From Flavobacterium piscisymbiosum (lineage in GTDB: Bacteria > Bacteroidota > Bacteroidia > Flavobacteriales > Flavobacteriaceae), in contig NZ_JAJJMM010000001.1 of the NCBI RefSeq assembly GCF_020905295.1, forward strand, positions 5,208,001 through 5,272,000: DNA of 64,000 bases. Direction: 5' to 3'. Shown here piece after piece: positions 17,421 through 26,194 of this stretch; position 1 is the stretch's first letter; each line of letters opens with the position of its first letter. Made by a program: the position numbers and the translations under genes. Below the pieces are notes generated by a model, which searched no databases, was not told where the DNA came from, and was given only the letters and a program-made list of their open reading frames with translations.

Positions 17421-17801
17421 ATGAAAAAAGCTAAAATTATTTTTTGGATTACTACTGTTATTATTTTTTTATTTGAAGGCGTTATGCCGGCACTAACATC
17501 TCAGAGTGAAATGGCAAAAGAAGGGATCAGACATTTAGGCTATCCGGAATATTTTGGGAATGCATTGGTCGTTTTCAAAATCCTGGGCGTTCTGGTATTG
17601 GTGATTCCGCAAGTTCCCAAAAACGTAAAAGAATGGGCTTATGCCGGATTTGGTTTTGATTTTATATTTGCCTCTATTAGTCATTGTGCGGTTGATGGAG
17701 TTAGTTTTCAGTCGTTTTTTCCACTAATATTTTTAGTAATCCTGGCGATTTCATATCATTATTACCATAAAATTGAGCGATATAACAACATCGCTTTATA
17801 A
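17421..17801 (+). CDS. DoxX-like family membrane protein
   Basis: The 126-residue protein has four predicted TM helices, roughly residues 5-22, 43-63, 70-90 and 97-115. The FKILGVLVLVIP and EWAYAGFGFDFIFAS segments are typical of the DoxX-like (DoxX_2) family. The cellular role is not established for this group. It is first in a run of small same-strand genes. Confidence 0.85.
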   Translation: MKKAKIIFWITTVIIFLFEGVMPALTSQSEMAKEGIRHLGYPEYFGNALVVFKILGVLVLVIPQVPKNVKEWAYAGFGFDFIFASISHCAVDGVSFQSFFPLIFLVILAISYHYYHKIERYNNIAL

Positions 17802-17810
17802 ACTTTAAAA

Positions 17811-18020
17811 ATGATGATTGAAGTTTTTAAAACAAATGTTCAGGAAGTGGAGCAATCACAAATGATTGTGGAAAAACTTCTTGAGCATTTTCCTAACAGT
17901 GCCATTAATTTTGACTTGGAAGATTGTGATAAAATTCTGCGAATTCATAGTTTATCTATTTCAAACAGAAAAATTATTGCGGTTCTTAATGCAAACGGTT
18001 TTCATTGTGAAGTGCTGTAA
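17811..18020 (+). CDS. Small conserved-looking protein of unknown function (69 aa)
   Basis: The gene starts 9 bases after the DoxX-like gene with two adjacent ATG codons (17811 and 17814). The predicted order strand-helix-strand-strand-helix-strand (VEQSQMIVEKLLEHFPNSAI, then DKILRIHSLSISNRKIIAVL) looks like a ferredoxin-like, HMA-type fold without the metal-binding CxxC. The two Cys residues are separated. I do not recognise a family. Its tight spacing argues that it is real and co-translated with its neighbour. Confidence 0.65.
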   Translation: MMIEVFKTNVQEVEQSQMIVEKLLEHFPNSAINFDLEDCDKILRIHSLSISNRKIIAVLNANGFHCEVL

Positions 18021-18101
18021 AAAAAAAGCAATTTACTGATATTTAATTTATTAAGTTAAAATTTGTAATTTTATACTACTAACTATTAAACCAAAAGCAA
18101 A

Positions 18102-18479
18102 ATGAATTTACCGGCCGGACATCAAACGATAATGCCTTATTTAATTTTGAAAGGCGCAGCACAATTCATCGATTTTACAAAAAAAGTTTTCGATGCACAA
18201 GATTCTAATCAACAGGTATTACGGGACGACGGAACTGTAATGCATGCCGAAATTATCCTAAACGACAGCACTATAATGGTTACTGATGAAATTAAAGACT
18301 GGCCTCAACAAAATGCCAACTTATTTGTTTATGTTCCTAATGCTGATGAAACCTATAAAAAAGCATTAGAAAATGGCGCAGTAAGTTTAATGGGACTAAG
18401 TGATCAGGATTATGGAAGAACTTGTGGTGTTACAGATCCTTTTGGAAATGTGTGGTGGATAACATCTGTTAGGGAATAA
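18102..18479 (+). CDS. VOC family protein (PhnB/glyoxalase-like)
   Basis: The 125-residue protein has two beta-alpha-beta-beta-beta repeats of the vicinal oxygen chelate fold: PYLILKGAAQFIDFTKKVFD, then HAEIILNDSTIMVTDE, then LFVYVPNADETYKKALENGA and DPFGNVWWITS. The last motif is typical of PhnB-like proteins. Activity is unknown. It belongs to a cluster of small proteins often linked to stress or small-molecule resistance. Confidence 0.88.
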   Translation: MNLPAGHQTIMPYLILKGAAQFIDFTKKVFDAQDSNQQVLRDDGTVMHAEIILNDSTIMVTDEIKDWPQQNANLFVYVPNADETYKKALENGAVSLMGLSDQDYGRTCGVTDPFGNVWWITSVRE

Positions 18480-18501
18480 TTTCAATTCAAAAATCAACAA
18501 A

Positions 18502-19011
18502 ATGAAAACAGCACTTCAAAAAAATATTGTTGAAACATTTCAAAAGTTAAACGAATCTCTTTCTTCGTTTTCTGAAGAAGAAATGAATACTGTGCCTTTT
18601 AAAGGAAGCTGGACACCGGGTCAGGTTGTACAACATATTATTCTGGGAAATTCCGGTTATCCTGAATTATTTTCGGGAAATACAAAAAAAACGATTCGCA
18701 AATATGACGAACATGTAAAGGAACTTGAAGGCATTTTTCTCAATTTTAGCACTAAAATGGATGCACCGGATTTTTTAAGGCCTGAAATGAAGAATTATAA
18801 TCAAAACGCACTAACTTTATCTTTGCTTAAAATAGAGTCTGACTTACTCAATGCATCCGAAGATTATGATTTAACCCTAACCTGCCTGGATTTTCAAATT
18901 CCTGGTTTCGAGCATTTCACTATCTACGAATGGATTAATTTTGCTCTTGTGCATTCTCAAAGACATACGCATCAACTACAAAAAATTTCACATTATATAA
19001 CAGCATTATAA
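18502..19011 (+). CDS. DinB family protein
   Basis: The 169-residue four-helix-bundle protein of the DinB/YfiT superfamily has the metal-ligand histidine positions visible at VVQHIILGN and HSQRHTHQLQ. DinB-like proteins include metal-dependent thiol transferases and many of unknown role; this one cannot be placed further. It lies 22 bases after the VOC gene and 12 bases before the membrane protein at 19024, consistent with an operon. Confidence 0.85.
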   Translation: MKTALQKNIVETFQKLNESLSSFSEEEMNTVPFKGSWTPGQVVQHIILGNSGYPELFSGNTKKTIRKYDEHVKELEGIFLNFSTKMDAPDFLRPEMKNYNQNALTLSLLKIESDLLNASEDYDLTLTCLDFQIPGFEHFTIYEWINFALVHSQRHTHQLQKISHYITAL

Positions 19012-19023
19012 TTATTCAAATAC

Positions 19024-19491
19024 ATGAAATCAAAATCAGGGTTTATTTTTTTATCGACTTTAATTGCCGGAACACTTGATATTCTGGCTGCTATTTTTGT
19101 TTATGCTATTATACTGGAAAAAACAACCGCTGTAAAAATCCTTCAGTCTATTGCTAGTGGTATCTTTAAAAAAGAAGCTTATACCGCAGGACCACAAATG
19201 GCCTGGTACGGACTTGGACTTCATTACCTGATTGCTTTTATTTTTTCATGGTTTTATTTTACAATTTATCCTTACTTACCCGTTCTTAGAAAAAGTACTG
19301 TAATTTCAGGATTTGTCTATGGCATTTTAGTTTGGATTGTAATGAATCTTATTGTTTTGCCAATAATGTTTCCTATTTTACCAGAGAAACATTTCGATTT
19401 TCCTTTACTCCTATCCATTACGATCTTAATGCTTTGTATTGGACTTCCTATTGCATCATTTGCTAAGAAATATTATTCTATTAGAGAATAG
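19024..19491 (+). CDS. Four-TM membrane protein of unknown function (DUF1440/YagU-like?)
   Basis: The 155-residue protein has four hydrophobic helices: about residues 8-30, 60-82, 92-115 and 128-148. The N-terminal GTLDILAAIFVYAI and the later KSTVISGFVYGILVWIVMN recall YagU-like (DUF1440) inner-membrane proteins, but I cannot confirm the match. It is last in the 17421-19491 cluster. A (CAGTCT)n tract begins just after the stop codon. Confidence 0.7.
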   Translation: MKSKSGFIFLSTLIAGTLDILAAIFVYAIILEKTTAVKILQSIASGIFKKEAYTAGPQMAWYGLGLHYLIAFIFSWFYFTIYPYLPVLRKSTVISGFVYGILVWIVMNLIVLPIMFPILPEKHFDFPLLLSITILMLCIGLPIASFAKKYYSIRE

Positions 19492-19493
19492 TT

Positions 19494-19640
19494 TTTAGTC
19501 TCGGTTTTCAGTGTCAGTATTTAGTCTCAGTTTTCAGTCTCAGTCTCAGTCTCAGTCTCAGTTTCTCAATCTCAGTTTATAACTTAAAAAAAATCTCGGT
19601 TTTCAGTTTACGGCACAAAGCTGTAAACTGAAAACCGAGA
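19494..19640. repeat. CAGTCT microsatellite and 18-bp perfect hairpin
   Basis: CAGTCT/CAGTTT units fill 19494-19580. Arms 19594-19611 and 19623-19640 are perfect inverted copies (TCTCGGTTTTCAGTTTAC) with an 11-nt loop, probably the transcript end of the preceding cluster. Bases 19641-19965 are AT-rich and hold no gene that I can see. Confidence 0.7.
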
Positions 19641-19965
19641 CTGTAAACTTATTTCCTGTTATAATCGCCTTAATTATAAAGTGTAATTTTATAAAGTAAC
19701 ATAATCTTAGTTTTTTAATTAATAAATGACATTTTAATCTCTAAACTCTTTATTTATTCAAAGATCCATAATTCTTACAAATTCCATCAACTATTAACGT
19801 TAATTTATCATCGCAATTAACTATAAATCAGTTTTTTGACTTACTTTTATAATTCCCCCTTTTCGTTACAGAATTCCCACATAAATCCGTTTGAGTTAAT
19901 TTTTTGATCGATTGCATTAATCAGCGCTGTACCCTTAAAGTAATTTTAGATAAAATTTTAGAAAC

Positions 19966-21060
19966 ATGGAATTAGCTGCAAAACTAAAATTAAATACATC
20001 GTCGGAATTAATTACAAAACACGGTGTGATTTTAGAAAAAACAGAAAGAGCATTTGAAGAACTAGGAGTTTTGAATCCGGCCATTTATCAGGATGGTAAT
20101 AACGTTCATATGTTTTACAGAGCAGCTAAAAGAGGTAATTTTTCGACTATTGGATATTGTCGTTTCGAAGGTCCGACAACTTTAGTAGAAAGAAAAACAG
20201 AACCCATCTTTATTCCGGAATATATTTATGAGATTCATGGTGTTGAAGATCCCCGAATTACAAAAATCGATGATCTTTTTTATATGACTTATGTTACCTA
20301 TGACGGATTGAATGCCTGTGGAGCTTTAGCTACTTCTAAAGATTTGAAAACTTTTAAAAAGAAAGGAATTATTACCCCGAGATTTATATTAAATGAATTT
20401 ACTAATCTCATTAGAAAACATTTACAAAATCCGAAGATTGCCAAGATTCTGGCTTTTAATGTTGAAAGACATTATCCGCTAACAGAAACTTTAAAAGATA
20501 GTTTATATGTATGGGATAAAAATGTAGTGCTTTTTCCAAAAAAAATAAACGGGAAATTTGTGGCTTTACATCGCTTATTTCCATCCATTCAAATAATTAC
20601 TTTCGAAAATAAGAAAGATTTGACAGTAGATTTCTGGAAAGATTATTTGAAGAATTTGCCCGATTATATTGTGATGGAGCCCAAATATGATCACGAAACA
20701 AGTCATATTGGACCAGGCGCTCCCCCAATAGAAACTCCTGACGGATGGTTACTAATTTACCACTCGGCAGAAAGGCGCGAAAAAGGTTTGGTTTATCATG
20801 CTTCGGCAGTGTTATTAGATCTCCAGAACCCACAAAAGGTTTTAGCCAGATTGCCCAAACCCATTATAACGCCATCAGAATATTATGAACGACATGGTTA
20901 TGTAAATTATGTAGTTTTCCCAACGGGAACAGCCATTTTTGACGACCAATTATATATTTATTACGGTGCTGCCGATGACAAAATTGCGGTAGCCTCATTG
21001 AACCTAAACGACTTATTAACAGAACTAAAACAGAATCCCCATGAAAACGATATCAAATAA
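19966..21060 (+). CDS. Glycoside hydrolase family 130 protein (mannoside phosphorylase-like)
   Basis: The 364-residue cytoplasmic-looking protein (no signal peptide) has a five-bladed propeller layout. The GH130 hallmark EIHGVEDPRIT carries the Asp expected as general acid. Further family motifs are HMFYRAAKRGN, HIGPGAPPIETPDGWLLIYH and YYGAADDKIAVASL. GH130 enzymes mostly phosphorolyse beta-mannosides; some are hydrolases, and the subfamily cannot be fixed here. The gene overlaps the following glycosyltransferase gene by 20 bases, so the two are translationally coupled and probably act on the same glycan. Confidence 0.85.
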   Translation: MELAAKLKLNTSSELITKHGVILEKTERAFEELGVLNPAIYQDGNNVHMFYRAAKRGNFSTIGYCRFEGPTTLVERKTEPIFIPEYIYEIHGVEDPRITKIDDLFYMTYVTYDGLNACGALATSKDLKTFKKKGIITPRFILNEFTNLIRKHLQNPKIAKILAFNVERHYPLTETLKDSLYVWDKNVVLFPKKINGKFVALHRLFPSIQIITFENKKDLTVDFWKDYLKNLPDYIVMEPKYDHETSHIGPGAPPIETPDGWLLIYHSAERREKGLVYHASAVLLDLQNPQKVLARLPKPIITPSEYYERHGYVNYVVFPTGTAIFDDQLYIYYGAADDKIAVASLNLNDLLTELKQNPHENDIK

Positions 21061-23317
21061 ATCAAAAATAGTTTTTCTTTCTACATTTCCACCAACACAA
21101 TGCGGCATTGCGACTTATACTCAGGATACTATAAAAGGAATTACCGATGTTTTTGGTAAATCGATTACCTGCGAGATTTGCGAATTGGTAAAGGAGCCAA
21201 AAGCAAACCCAACACAAGCCTATACTTTGAATACAAAAAACAAAGAAGAATATGCAAAAGTGGCACAGGAAATCAATAAAGACAAAGCTGTAAAACTGGT
21301 TCATATTCAACATGAATTTGGTTTGTTTGATGGGAATTATGGAGACTATTTATTAGATTTTTTGAATGAAGTAAAAAAACCTTTAACCTATACCTTTCAC
21401 AGTGTAATTCCTAATCCAAATAAGGAATTGAAAACATTTGTAAAACTGTTGCTTTCTTATAGCAATTCGGTTTTTGTAATGACCAATCAGTCAAAAGAAA
21501 TCTTGATGAGAGATTATGATATAAGTGATGATATTATTACTTGCGTACCACACGGAACCCATATTGTTATTTACGAAGCGCCACAACAAGCCAAAGAAAA
21601 ATTCAATATTCAGGATCGAAAAGTACTGGCTACTTTTGGTCTTTTAGGAGAAGGTAAAAACATTGAAACAGGCTTAAAAGCACTTCCAAAAATCATAGAA
21701 AATACACCTAATGCATTGTATTTAATCATTGGCAAAACACATCCTAACTTAATAGTTGATGGTGTAGATGCTTATCGCGATAAACTAGAAGGCATTGTAG
21801 CCGATTTAAATTTAAAAGATCACGTGCGTTTTGTAAATGAATATTTAGATACAAATGAACTTTTAGATTATCTAAAAGCTGCAGACATTTATTTGTTTAC
21901 CTCAAAAGATCCTAATCAGGCCGTGAGCGGCACTTTTGCTTATGCAATGAGCTGCGCCTGCCCTATTGTAGCATCAAAAATTCCTCATACTTTAGAAGTT
22001 TTAACTCCTGATTCAGGAATATTGGTAGATATTGGAGATGTAGATCAATTCTCTGAAGCCGCTATCAAATTGCTTTCAGACGATCACTTAAGAGAAGAAA
22101 TGGGAATTAATGCTTTTAGAAAAACCAGAGCTTCATCTTGGGAAAACGTAGCCATTACCCACATGGAAACTTACAAACAATTGATCGACAATCCATCAGA
22201 AATAAAATACAGTTATCCTTCTATTCAATTAGGACATATTAAAAGAATGACTACTGATTTAGGTATTATTCAGTTTAGTAAAATTTCGATCCCGGATTTA
22301 GAATCCGGATACACATTAGATGATAATGCACGCGCATTAATTGCGATCTGCATGCATTATAAACTAACTCAGGACAAAGAAGATTTAGCGTATATTTTAA
22401 TCTATCTTGATTTTATTGTTCGTTGCCAACAACCAAAAGGAAACTTTATCAATTATGTCGATCAGGAAAACCGCGAACACATCGAACAAAATGCCGAAGT
22501 AAATCTGGAAGATTCTAATGCAAGAGCAATCTGGGCTTTAGGAACTGTGGTTGCCAACACTGATATCCTGCCTGAAGCTATTGTAAAAAAAGCGGCTCAA
22601 TGTTTATTGCATTCATTAAAATGGGCAGAAAGTATTCAATCGCCACGTTCTATTGGCTTTGCAACAAAAGGATTATATTTATACCATACTGCTGTTCCTA
22701 ACTTATATGTAGCAGCAATTATCAACAAGCTGAATGCTAAATTGCTTTCTAATTATGAAATTCACGCTTCGCACGATTGGAAATGGTTCGAAAATTACAT
22801 GACCTACGGAAATGGTATTTTACCGGAATCTATGCTTTTCGCTTTTTTAACAACCAACAAACCTATTTACAAAAAAGTAGCTTTGGATTCTCTTGACTTT
22901 TTAATGTCGAAAATGTTTAAGGACAAAAACTTCAAAGTAATTTCTAATAACGGATGGTTGCACAGAGATTCAGAAGAACAATTACACGAATACGGAGAAC
23001 AGCCAATAGATGTTGCCTACACCATTCATACTTTAAATTCGTTTTATACCGCTTTTGGTACTTCTGAATACAAACAAAAAATGAAAATGGCATTCAATTG
23101 GTTTTTAGGAAAAAATCATTTGGGACAAATCATGTACAACCCAATAAGTGGCGGTGGTTATGACGGACTGGAAAAAGAAAATGTGAACTTAAATCAGGGA
23201 GCCGAATCGACTGTATGTTTTCTAACAGCCAGATTATTAATGGAAAACCTTAAAATAGCAGAAGTAAAAGTGATTCCGATAATGAAAACTAAAACCGGAA
23301 TTGCTATTAATTCTTAA
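21041..23317 (+). CDS. GT4 glycosyltransferase with C-terminal helical (alpha/alpha-toroid-like) domain
   Basis: The protein has 758 residues, twice the usual GT4 length. Residues about 8-385 are a GT-B/GT4 domain: FLSTFPPTQCGIATYT at the N terminus, FGLLGEGKNIETGLKALP and VSGTFAYAMSCACPIVASKI around the nucleotide-sugar site. Residues about 400-745 are helical with repeated signatures GYTLDDNARALI (D427, D428, R431) and EDSNARAIWALG (E490, R495), resembling six-hairpin glycosidase or epimerase folds. It overlaps the GH130 gene. The pair may build and recycle a mannose-containing glycan or glycolipid; this is inference. Confidence 0.85.
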   Translation: MKTISNKSKIVFLSTFPPTQCGIATYTQDTIKGITDVFGKSITCEICELVKEPKANPTQAYTLNTKNKEEYAKVAQEINKDKAVKLVHIQHEFGLFDGNYGDYLLDFLNEVKKPLTYTFHSVIPNPNKELKTFVKLLLSYSNSVFVMTNQSKEILMRDYDISDDIITCVPHGTHIVIYEAPQQAKEKFNIQDRKVLATFGLLGEGKNIETGLKALPKIIENTPNALYLIIGKTHPNLIVDGVDAYRDKLEGIVADLNLKDHVRFVNEYLDTNELLDYLKAADIYLFTSKDPNQAVSGTFAYAMSCACPIVASKIPHTLEVLTPDSGILVDIGDVDQFSEAAIKLLSDDHLREEMGINAFRKTRASSWENVAITHMETYKQLIDNPSEIKYSYPSIQLGHIKRMTTDLGIIQFSKISIPDLESGYTLDDNARALIAICMHYKLTQDKEDLAYILIYLDFIVRCQQPKGNFINYVDQENREHIEQNAEVNLEDSNARAIWALGTVVANTDILPEAIVKKAAQCLLHSLKWAESIQSPRSIGFATKGLYLYHTAVPNLYVAAIINKLNAKLLSNYEIHASHDWKWFENYMTYGNGILPESMLFAFLTTNKPIYKKVALDSLDFLMSKMFKDKNFKVISNNGWLHRDSEEQLHEYGEQPIDVAYTIHTLNSFYTAFGTSEYKQKMKMAFNWFLGKNHLGQIMYNPISGGGYDGLEKENVNLNQGAESTVCFLTARLLMENLKIAEVKVIPIMKTKTGIAINS

Positions 23318-23360
23318 TTTATTGAAGATATATTTCTAACTAAATATACTATTGAACCCT

Positions 23361-23389
23361 AAAAATCCCTTTTATAAAGGGATTTTTTG
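23361..23389 (+). terminator. Terminator after the GH130-GT4 operon
   Basis: The stem AAATCCCTTT/AAAGGGATTT has a 3-nt loop and a T-run. It separates the glycan genes from the mla genes. Confidence 0.85.
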
Positions 23390-23587
23390 TTTTTAACATT
23401 TGACCAACAACGTAACTTTATTTTAATTATTGTGTTTGATTATGTTAATTATATAAACTTCTAAAAAAGTTGTGTAAGATTTTATCTGTACTTGTAAGGT
23501 AATTTTAATCTATAATAATCAAGGGATATGCAACCTGCATAAAAGTTGGTTTTGATGCATTAGATTTTAACTTAAAAACATAGTATT

Positions 23588-24346
23588 TTGATACTTACTT
23601 TAAAAAATACATTCGCAGAAATAGGAAATGCAACAGTGTTTGCAAAGCAGTTTTTTAAGGAGGTTTTTGTTCCGCCTTATGAAACGAAAGAGTTCCTGAA
23701 ACAATGTTATGTTATTGGCTATAAATCATTGCCGCTGGTTGCTATAACCGGCTTTATTATGGGTTTGGTACTAACGCTGCAATCCAGACCAACTTTGGTA
23801 AAATTTGGAGCAGAATCCTGGTTACCGGGAATGGTAGCACTTTCTTTGATTAGAGAAATCGCTCCTGTAATTACAGCCTTAATTTGTGCCGGAAAAATTT
23901 CGTCAGGAATTGGTGCCGAATTAGGTTCTATGAAAGTGACAGAACAAATTGATGCGATGGAAGTTTCGGCTATTAACCCTTATAATTATTTAGTAGTAAC
24001 AAGAATCCTGGCCTGTACCCTTATGGTGCCTTTATTGGTATTTTTTGCAGATGCAATCGGGATTATTGGCGGATATGTTGGGATTAACATTCATGGTGAT
24101 GTCAACTTTTACCGTTACCTCACACAAATTCTTCAATCGCTTGAATTTCTGGATTTAATTCCGGCCACCGTAAAAACATTCTTTTTTGGATTTTTTATTG
24201 GAATGATTGGATGTTATAAAGGATTTAATGCCTCTAACGGAACCGAAAGTGTAGGAAAAGCAGCCAACTCTGCCGTAGTAACCGCTTCATTAACCATTTT
24301 TATTATTGATATGGTTGCTGTTCAAATAACCGATTTATTTTTTTAA
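23588..24346 (+). CDS. mlaE: MlaE-type ABC permease (phospholipid trafficking)
   Basis: The 252-residue MlaE/YrbE permease has about five TM helices and the family motif REIAPVITALICAGKISSGIGAELGSM. A stop codon lies in frame 15 bases upstream, and the next in-frame Met is inside TM1 (FIMGL), so translation must begin at TTG 23588 (or ATT 23585). With MlaF and MlaD it forms the inner-membrane complex that moves phospholipids between inner and outer membrane; in E. coli it maintains outer-membrane asymmetry. The mlaF-like gene follows after one base. No mlaC or mlaB homologue is seen here. Confidence 0.92.
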   Translation: MILTLKNTFAEIGNATVFAKQFFKEVFVPPYETKEFLKQCYVIGYKSLPLVAITGFIMGLVLTLQSRPTLVKFGAESWLPGMVALSLIREIAPVITALICAGKISSGIGAELGSMKVTEQIDAMEVSAINPYNYLVVTRILACTLMVPLLVFFADAIGIIGGYVGINIHGDVNFYRYLTQILQSLEFLDLIPATVKTFFFGFFIGMIGCYKGFNASNGTESVGKAANSAVVTASLTIFIIDMVAVQITDLFF

Positions 24347-24347
24347 G

Positions 24348-25133
24348 ATGATTAAGGAAAAAGAAAATATAGAAAAAAATAAAGTCTCTAAAACCAAAAA
24401 GCAAGAACCTATCATTGTCATTAAAGACTTGCATAAAACTTTTGGTAAAGACAACAAAGTCCTGCAAGGTGTAAATCTTACGGTAAACAAAGGCGAGGAT
24501 TTGGTGATACTGGGACGTTCAGGATCAGGAAAATCGGTAACTATAAAATGTATTGTGGGATTAATCGAACCTGATAAAGGCGAAATAAAAGTTTTTGATG
24601 AAAATGTATTGAACCTCACAAAACCGGAACTCAATGAAATTAGAGTCCGTATTGGTTTTTTGTTCCAAAGTGGTGCTTTATACGACTCTATGTCGGTTCG
24701 CGAAAATCTGGCTTTTACATTAAAAAAACACAAAAGAGATTTAACCGCCGAGGAAGTTGAAAGTGAAGTGATGGAAGCCCTGGACAATGTAGGACTAAGT
24801 GATGCAATTGATAAAATGCCATCTGAATTATCGGGTGGAATGCAAAAGCGAATTGGCCTTGCCAGAACTTTAATCTTAAAACCGGAAATCATATTATACG
24901 ATGAACCAACAACCGGATTAGATACGATAACATCTCGTGAAATAAGCGAATTGATTCTCAACATCAAACATAAACGCAAAACAACTTCTATCATTATTAC
25001 CCATGATATGGCTTGTGCAAAACTTACAGCCGACAGAATTATGGTTTTGAAAGATGGTGTAATACATGCCGAAGGAACATATGAAGAACTAGAAAAAGAC
25101 GAAGACGAATGGGTTCGTTCTTTTTTTCAATAA
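24348..25133 (+). CDS. mlaF: MlaF-type ABC ATPase
   Basis: The 261-residue ABC ATPase has Walker A GRSGSGKS (G56-S63), the signature LSGGMQKR and Walker B IILYDEPTTGLD, followed by IIITHDM. The MQKR form of the signature is typical of Mla/Ttg2-type ATPases. It has an unusual basic N-terminal extension of about 20 residues (KEKENIEKNKVSKTKKQ). It energises the MlaE permease encoded one base upstream. Confidence 0.94.
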   Translation: MIKEKENIEKNKVSKTKKQEPIIVIKDLHKTFGKDNKVLQGVNLTVNKGEDLVILGRSGSGKSVTIKCIVGLIEPDKGEIKVFDENVLNLTKPELNEIRVRIGFLFQSGALYDSMSVRENLAFTLKKHKRDLTAEEVESEVMEALDNVGLSDAIDKMPSELSGGMQKRIGLARTLILKPEIILYDEPTTGLDTITSREISELILNIKHKRKTTSIIITHDMACAKLTADRIMVLKDGVIHAEGTYEELEKDEDEWVRSFFQ

Positions 25134-25157
25134 TATTAAAACAAATAATTAGAAATC

Positions 25158-26054
25158 ATGGAGAAGCAATCTGGATATACTTGGAAATTAGGAATGTTTG
25201 TAACAATAGGTTTATTGCTTTTTATAATGGCAATTTACTTTATTGGTAAACAAAAAAATCTTTTTGGTTCGACATTCAACATCACATCACAGTTTAAAAC
25301 CGTGAGCGGTTTAGAAGTGGGAAATAATGTTCGTTTTTCAGGAATTAATATCGGAACGGTCGAAGAAATTCAATTAATAAACGATTCTTCGGTAGTGGTA
25401 AGAATGGTTATTAAGGATGAAGTTCGTGAATTTATTAAAACAGATGCCCGTGCAAGTATTGGTTCTGATGGATTAATGGGAGACAAAGTGCTTACTATTT
25501 CTCCCGGTGTTAAATCGACAAAAGTGATAGAAAACGGTGGTGCAATTGCTTCGGTAAACGGAATTGAAATGCAGGATTTAATGAAAAGCGTGAAGAAAAG
25601 TGTTGATAATGCTGCTGTAATCACCGATGAATTAGCCATTTTCAGCCATAGTATGAATACCGGAAATGGTGCTTTGGCACGATTAGTTCGTGATGATAAA
25701 ATGGCGAACAGCGTTTCGAATACACTTTCGAACTTAGAATCAGGTACAAAAGGTTTTAGTGAAAATATGGAAGCTGCAAAAAATAACTTCCTGCTTAAAG
25801 GATACTTCAAGAAAAAAGAGAAAGAAAAAGAAAAGAAAAAAGAAGAAATAAAAGAGCAACAAGAAGAACAGCAGAAAAAGGCAGAAAAAGCTAAAGAAGA
25901 AAAAGCTAAAGAAGAAAAGGCTAAGGAAGACAAAGAGAAAGCTGAAAAAGCCGAAAAAGAAAAGGAAAAAGCAGCAGAGAAAGCCAAAGAAGAAAAAGAA
26001 AAACTGGAAAAACAAAAAGCTGAAGATACTAAAAAAGCTGAAAAAGGAAAATAA
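25158..26054 (+). CDS. mlaD: MlaD-like MCE-domain protein with long charged C-terminal tail
   Basis: This 298-residue protein has one N-terminal TM helix (about residues 10-27), then a single MCE domain (about 37-115; FKTVSGLEVGNNVRFSGINI), then a linker. From about residue 215 to the end it is almost only Lys, Glu and Ala (KAKEEKAKEEKAKE-type repeats), predicted as a single long charged helix or coiled coil. E. coli MlaD is much shorter and lacks this tail. The protein would bind lipid in the periplasm as a hexameric ring; the tail could reach toward the cell wall or outer membrane. It is the last gene of the mlaEFD set. Confidence 0.9.
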   Translation: MEKQSGYTWKLGMFVTIGLLLFIMAIYFIGKQKNLFGSTFNITSQFKTVSGLEVGNNVRFSGINIGTVEEIQLINDSSVVVRMVIKDEVREFIKTDARASIGSDGLMGDKVLTISPGVKSTKVIENGGAIASVNGIEMQDLMKSVKKSVDNAAVITDELAIFSHSMNTGNGALARLVRDDKMANSVSNTLSNLESGTKGFSENMEAAKNNFLLKGYFKKKEKEKEKKKEEIKEQQEEQQKKAEKAKEEKAKEEKAKEDKEKAEKAEKEKEKAAEKAKEEKEKLEKQKAEDTKKAEKGK

Positions 26055-26194
26055 TGAATATGCCAGATAAAATTACTCTAACTCATAGAGACATACTTTT
26101 TACCTAAAAAAAATACACGCCTCTCACTTACAATTCTATGAGTCATATTTTAAAATCGATCCATATATAATTTTATGGAATAAATTGAAATACT

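Noticed and set aside
24335..24994. Antisense ORF of 219 codons over the mlaF gene
   Set aside because: The plus strand encodes a complete ABC ATPase with all motifs, so this is a shadow frame.
25370..26015. Long antisense ORFs rich in Phe and Ser over the mlaD gene
   Set aside because: They are the complement of the Lys/Glu-rich tail; mlaD and its operon explain the DNA.
26054..26107. 17-codon ORF after the mlaD gene
   Set aside because: It has no promoter, no unusual composition and no following terminator; chance is sufficient.
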